Shown piece after piece: positions 5,619-9,051 of a stretch of 9,051 nucleotides of DNA. Below the pieces are notes generated by a model. The model made no database searches and was not told the DNA's origin. It worked only from the letters and a program-made list of their open reading frames with translations. Source of the stretch: CAYRGQ01 sp964444885. GTDB taxonomy: Bacteria > Bacteroidota > Bacteroidia > Sphingobacteriales > Sphingobacteriaceae. Numbering within the stretch: position 1 is the stretch's first letter; each line of letters starts with the position of its first letter. The DNA is taken from contig CAYUIZ010000120.1 in assembly GCA_964444885.1 (NCBI GenBank), positions 1 through 9,051 on the forward strand, read 5' to 3'. A program made the position numbers and the translations under genes.

Positions 5619-6834
5619 GCTCCTGTTCGTGGCTGTGTTTTTATTGCTTGTAGCGGGGTGTACCCCGCGTTTTTCGCGGCCGAAACCTCCCGTGAAAACT
5701 CCCGAAGTGGAAGAACAACCGGTGAAGGAGGTGCCCGAGGAAAAAGAGGAAGCGGTAGAAGCAACGTTCAGCACCGAAAATCAAATTGCATTGCTGTTGC
5801 CGTTCCAGCTTAACCGAAGCACGGGCGAAAATCCGACGACGAACGACTTGCAGCGTGCGGCGCTTGCCCTCGATTTCTATCAAGGCTTTGCGATGGCGCT
5901 TGACGATTTGTCGGATCGTGGTACCGATTTCCAGCTCAACGTGTTGGATACCCGCGATAGTGAGGCGGAGAATATCCGCATCGCCACATTGGACGAGGTG
6001 CAGGGTGCCGCGCTGGTGGTGGGTCCCGTGTTCCCCAAGGAAATACACGCGTTTGGCCAGCGTGCGAATCTCAGCGATGCGTTGCAGATTTCCCCATTGG
6101 CCGCGAGCGCACCCAGTGATTTTGACAACCCCAATCTCGTTACACTAACGGCGCCTCTGGCGGTGCACGCGCGGGCGCTCGGTGCCGAGATTGCCAAAAG
6201 CCTGAAAACGGGCGATGCGGTCTTGCTGTATAACGTGGGAGATGCGAGCAGTAGGCAGTTTCTGCCGGCGGTGCGGGCCGAAATACAACGGGCCAATCCG
6301 CGCGCCACGGTGGTTGAGGTCAGCGACTTGACCGAGTTGACCGATCGAGCGCGTACCATGGGCACCAACTATGTGGTCTGTGGTACGGTCAACCAATATC
6401 AAATCACGCCTTTGCTGAACGGACTGACTACGCTGGCCGTGGACCATACGATGGATATCCGCCTCTTTGGCCATCCCAATTGGGATAAACTGGATTTCGA
6501 CGCTGGCGACGGCTTGGCTGCTTTCCGGACCCGCATTACCTCATCGTACCACGTCAATAAGCAAACGTCGGCAGTCCGCGAATTTGAGCGTGGATACCGC
6601 GATGAGTTTGGCGTGGAGCCTTCCGAATTTGCCTACAAAGGATACGATGCCGCGTATTATTTCGGTAGTTTGCTGGCCAAATACGGACGCGATTACCGCG
6701 ACTACATCATCCATGAGGAACACGATGGCATGCACAACACATTCAAATTTGACTACGACCCCACAGTGGGTTTTGTCAACAACCACGTGCTGATGCTCGA
6801 ATACCGGCAGGGCGAGTTCCGCTTACAAAACTAA
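5575..6834 (+). CDS. Lipoprotein with type-1 periplasmic-binding-protein-like domain
   Basis: I can place the fold but not the function. From the ATG at 5575 the protein is 419 aa. A lipoprotein signal peptide (hydrophobic 16-27) ends in the lipobox LVAGC with lipidated C29. The next residues, TPRFSRPK, are basic rather than acidic, so the known Bacteroidota surface-export signal is missing and a periplasm-facing location is likely. A Pro/Glu/Lys-rich linker (35-65) follows. From about 69 (NQIALLLPF) to the end it resembles ligand-binding proteins of the branched-chain amino-acid ABC transporter / LpoA type, with ALVVGPVFP (146-154) and YKGYDAAYYFG (354-364). Relatives after guaA in Bacteroidota often carry N-terminal LysM repeats (recalled); none are seen here. 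No transporter permease or ATPase is adjacent. A role in envelope or peptidoglycan upkeep is only a guess. A TTG at 5569 in the same frame is a less likely start. Confidence 0.8.
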   Translation: MILVQNRQQRLSGSKLLFVAVFLLLVAGCTPRFSRPKPPVKTPEVEEQPVKEVPEEKEEAVEATFSTENQIALLLPFQLNRSTGENPTTNDLQRAALALDFYQGFAMALDDLSDRGTDFQLNVLDTRDSEAENIRIATLDEVQGAALVVGPVFPKEIHAFGQRANLSDALQISPLAASAPSDFDNPNLVTLTAPLAVHARALGAEIAKSLKTGDAVLLYNVGDASSRQFLPAVRAEIQRANPRATVVEVSDLTELTDRARTMGTNYVVCGTVNQYQITPLLNGLTTLAVDHTMDIRLFGHPNWDKLDFDAGDGLAAFRTRITSSYHVNKQTSAVREFERGYRDEFGVEPSEFAYKGYDAAYYFGSLLAKYGRDYRDYIIHEEHDGMHNTFKFDYDPTVGFVNNHVLMLEYRQGEFRLQN

Positions 6835-6835
6835 C

Positions 6836-8011
6836 ATGACAGAAACGAATCCGCGCCGGTTGTCGCAGTATCTGCAAACTGCCGAGCGCATTCATAGCGA
6901 ATACCCCGCTACGGAGCCTTTTGCCCGCTTCCTCACCGGATATTTCCGTGCCAATAGGCAGATGGGCAGCCGCGACCGGCGTATGGCCTCGCGCTTGCTA
7001 TACAACGTGTTTCGGTTAGGAAATGCCTTGGCGGAACTGCCCTTCGCGCAGCGCGCTGTCCTTGCCGATTTTCTGAGCGGGGAGGATAGCCAATTCGTAG
7101 CGGCGTTCGCACCAGCGCTGTTGCCGCTAGCCGGACAAAGCCTGGCAAGCCGGATGGAGGCGCTGGAAAAAGAATACGGTTTTCGCCTTGCGGACGTTTT
7201 TCCCTTCGCTGACCACCTGTCGCCAAGCATTAACCGCGAAGCGTTCGTAACAAGCCACCTCATCCAGCCTGAATTGTTTATCCGCTTGCGCCGCGGAACC
7301 GAAGCACGCGTCAAGACTATACTTAGTCGGTCGGATATTGCTTTTCGGGAAGTGACCGAGCAGTGCCTCGCGTTGCCAAACGGCACTTCCCTAGACCAGA
7401 TCAAAGCATTGCGCGGTCTTTACGACGTGCAAGACCGATCGTCACAGCAGACAGTGGATTATATGGAGGCCAGTTCCGGCGAGAGCTGGTGGGATGCGTG
7501 CGCAGGTTCGGGAGGCAAATCTCTTTTGCTCCTCGATCGGGTGCCGGACGTCCGTCTATTGGTGTCCGATACGCGACCGACCATTCTGCGCAACCTGGAT
7601 GAGCGCTTCGATCGAGCTGGAATCAAGGAATATCGGCGCAAAATCATCGATGTCACTCAGTCGCCCGAAACCATTCTCCGCGACGAACAGTTTGATGGTA
7701 TTATCATGGATGCTCCGTGCACAGGGTCGGGGACTTGGGGACGTACGCCCGAAATGCTCAGCTTTTTTGAGCCCAACCGGATTGAGACTTTTGCCGCTTT
7801 GCAGCGGGATCTCGTCCGCGAGGCCGCTAAATTTATCCGTGCCGGAAAGCCCTTGGTCTACATCACCTGCTCGGTATTTGAGGCTGAAAATGAGGCAATC
7901 GTGAAATTTATGGAGGCCGAGTGCGGGTTGCGGGCGGAGCGCATGGATACACTCCACGGCTATCGCCATCGTGCCGACACCATGTTTGTGGCGCGGATGG
8001 TCAAGGAGTAA
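6836..8011 (+). CDS. RsmB/NOP-family rRNA cytosine-5 methyltransferase
   Basis: A SAM-dependent enzyme expected to methylate C5 of a cytosine in ribosomal RNA; the best-known relative, RsmB (Sun/Fmu), modifies C967 of 16S rRNA. The 391-aa protein has an N-terminal NusB-like helical RNA-binding region (about 1-130, with GSRDRR at 44-49). The motif VQDRSSQQ (198-205) precedes the Rossmann methyltransferase core. SAM motif I is DACAGSGGKS (220-229). The two signature cysteines are C295 in MDAPCTGSGTW (releases product) and C345 in YITCSVFEAEN (covalent nucleophile). The ATG follows the lipoprotein stop by one base, so translation is probably coupled. Whether the target is C967 or another cytosine cannot be settled, so no gene symbol is given. 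Confidence 0.93.
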   Translation: MTETNPRRLSQYLQTAERIHSEYPATEPFARFLTGYFRANRQMGSRDRRMASRLLYNVFRLGNALAELPFAQRAVLADFLSGEDSQFVAAFAPALLPLAGQSLASRMEALEKEYGFRLADVFPFADHLSPSINREAFVTSHLIQPELFIRLRRGTEARVKTILSRSDIAFREVTEQCLALPNGTSLDQIKALRGLYDVQDRSSQQTVDYMEASSGESWWDACAGSGGKSLLLLDRVPDVRLLVSDTRPTILRNLDERFDRAGIKEYRRKIIDVTQSPETILRDEQFDGIIMDAPCTGSGTWGRTPEMLSFFEPNRIETFAALQRDLVREAAKFIRAGKPLVYITCSVFEAENEAIVKFMEAECGLRAERMDTLHGYRHRADTMFVARMVKE

Positions 8012-8015
8012 TCCA

Positions 8016-8996
8016 TTACTGCACGAGCAGGTTGCATCCCCGTATATCGCTGTGGTCAAACCGGCCCAGCACTTCAAAACTGCCATCCGGATATACTTTT
8101 CCTAGATCTTGGGTCTCAATAAACGAGCATGAATAGAGATTGGCCAAGTCGATGATGTTCAGTGCCCCGGTTTTGCCGGTGGTTTCCATACTGAACGGGT
8201 CGTTGGCCTGTCGGGCGATGGCACGCATCCAGGGTGGGCAGCGGAACAAACCCTCGCCTGCTGAGTAGCCCTGGGACAGTAACTCGGTCATGCCGTACTC
8301 CGAGTGGACACGGTCTACGCCAAATCGTTGCGTCAGTATACCATGCACTTCGTCGCGGACCATCTCCTTGCGCCGGCCCTTCATTCCGCCCGTTTCCATA
8401 ACAGTGAGTGCGGGGAAGTCCAGACGATGGTTTTCGGCAAAATCCAGCAGGGCGTAGGTGACACCGATCAGCAGGGTCGGCGTTTGCTGGGCTTCCAATG
8501 TGGCCAAGCTGTCGCGCAGCTCGTCGTGGTTGTATAGGAAATATCCAGATTGGGGTACCTGGCTGTGGCGTATCAAGTGGTCGACCATATAAATCAGCGA
8601 GGATCCTTCGCGCTCGAGGTAGGAGGGGAGTAGGGCCAGAATAGCGAGCCCCTCCGGATCGCCGTAGAAGTGGTGGAACGCACGCATGAAACTCTCCTCG
8701 TACAACCCGATATCGGCCACCAAATGCTGGCTTTGTGCCGCCCCGGTAGTGCCGGAGCTCCGGAACGTAGCCTCCACGGGTTCGCCGGCGGCGATGATCT
8801 CGTGGCGTTTGAAAAAATCGATTGGCAGGAAAGGGATTTGATCCAGTTGCGTTACCTGTTCAGCGTCGATACGTCTAAGCTCGACATAGCGCTTATACAC
8901 CTGACAGGTCTGCGCCTGATAGCGAAACACCGCCAAGCAGGTATGGAGAAAATCCATTTCCGAAGTGATTGTGAAAATCCGCTGTCGCAAATCCAT
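8016..8996 (-). CDS. LuxE-like adenylate-forming enzyme (acyl-protein synthetase family)
   Basis: A 326-aa member of the LuxE family, related to AMP-forming ligases that activate a carboxylic acid with ATP and pass it to a thiol. Visible motifs in order: phosphate-binding loop FRSSGTTG (78-85); METGGMKGRR (200-209); HSEYGMTELLSQ (231-242), equivalent to the YGxTE adenine-binding motif; ETQDLG (294-299), with the ribose-binding aspartate; and GRFDHSDIRGCN (311-322). True LuxE works with LuxC and LuxD in luminescence aldehyde supply; neither is present, so a luminescence role is unlikely. Substrate unknown. Orphan copies of this family occur in Bacteroidota and are thought to activate acyl or aromatic acids for envelope or pigment synthesis (inference). 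The gene is convergent with the methyltransferase (4-base gap) and starts 12 bases from a divergent frame. The minus frame stays open to the window edge, but the ATG at 8996 gives the expected family N-terminus. Confidence 0.85.
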   Translation of the reverse strand: MDLRQRIFTITSEMDFLHTCLAVFRYQAQTCQVYKRYVELRRIDAEQVTQLDQIPFLPIDFFKRHEIIAAGEPVEATFRSSGTTGAAQSQHLVADIGLYEESFMRAFHHFYGDPEGLAILALLPSYLEREGSSLIYMVDHLIRHSQVPQSGYFLYNHDELRDSLATLEAQQTPTLLIGVTYALLDFAENHRLDFPALTVMETGGMKGRRKEMVRDEVHGILTQRFGVDRVHSEYGMTELLSQGYSAGEGLFRCPPWMRAIARQANDPFSMETTGKTGALNIIDLANLYSCSFIETQDLGKVYPDGSFEVLGRFDHSDIRGCNLLVQ

Positions 8997-9008
8997 AGGG
9001 CACTGATT

Positions 9009-9051
9009 ATGGCCAAAGATACGGTATTCAGCCCGTATAAGGGAGTTATTT
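9009..9051 (+). CDS. 5' end of a possible rightward gene, truncated by the window
   Basis: An ATG at 9009 opens a frame reading MAKDTVFSPYKGVI before the window ends. Fourteen codons are too few to identify it. The MAKDT start recalls the N-terminus of some Bacteroidota dihydropteroate synthases, but this is only an impression. It would be divergent from the LuxE-like gene with just 12 bases between the start codons, so the two promoters would have to lie inside each other's coding sequence. Confidence 0.35.
   Translation, partial: MAKDTVFSPYKGVI
9014..9021 (-). promoter_or_regulatory. -7 element for the LuxE-like gene
   Basis: On the minus strand TATCTTTG (9021-9014) matches TAnnTTTG and ends 17 bases before the ATG at 8996. 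No TTG lies within the visible bases at the -33 spacing. It falls inside the first codons of the divergent frame starting at 9009. Confidence 0.3.

Noticed and set aside
1..9051. CRISPR array, tRNA or rRNA genes, insertion sequence ends
   Set aside because: No regularly spaced direct repeats, cloverleaf or rRNA motifs, or transposase with terminal repeats were seen on either strand.

Overview
The window looks like a chromosomal stretch from a member of the Bacteroidota of moderate G+C. Three things point there. There is no strong Shine-Dalgarno sequence before most starts. Several starts are preceded by octamers matching the Bacteroidota -7 element TAnnTTTG, one of them with a TTG exactly 19 bases upstream. 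The gene order guaA followed by a lipoprotein of the substrate-binding-protein fold is, from memory, common in this phylum. I cannot name a genus.

Region 1-960 holds a tyrosine recombinase (best start 130, 276 aa) that is clearly more AT-rich than the rest. Its first 130 bases are densely structured: a consensus promoter pointing left out of the window (36-7), three related 11-bp elements with overlapping inverted repeats (41-101), and a -7 element pointing right into the recombinase (107-114). This divergent promoter/repeat/recombinase arrangement, with the IntI-like C-terminal SPLDSL tail, suggests an integron-like or Xer-like recombination locus whose target array or cassettes would lie left of position 1. 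Bases 961-1237 are non-coding and contain two small hairpins.

Region 1238-3900 holds two monocistronic-looking housekeeping genes: class II fructose-bisphosphate aldolase and an AGCS-family sodium:alanine/glycine symporter. Each is followed by a long hairpin terminator, and the two hairpins share the stem sequence AGACCCCT/AGGGGTCT.

Region 4068-8011 is a tight three-gene rightward operon: guaA (GMP synthase), a lipoprotein with a type-1 periplasmic-binding-protein-like domain (start overlapping guaA by 44 bases), and an RsmB-type rRNA cytosine-5 methyltransferase (1-base gap). A TACCTTTG element 4 bases before the guaA ATG suggests a nearly leaderless transcript.

Region 8016-8996 carries a leftward LuxE-like adenylate-forming enzyme convergent with the methyltransferase (4-base gap). 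Twelve bases beyond its start a rightward reading frame opens and runs off the window. Apart from the recombinase locus, the content is ordinary core metabolism and RNA modification.
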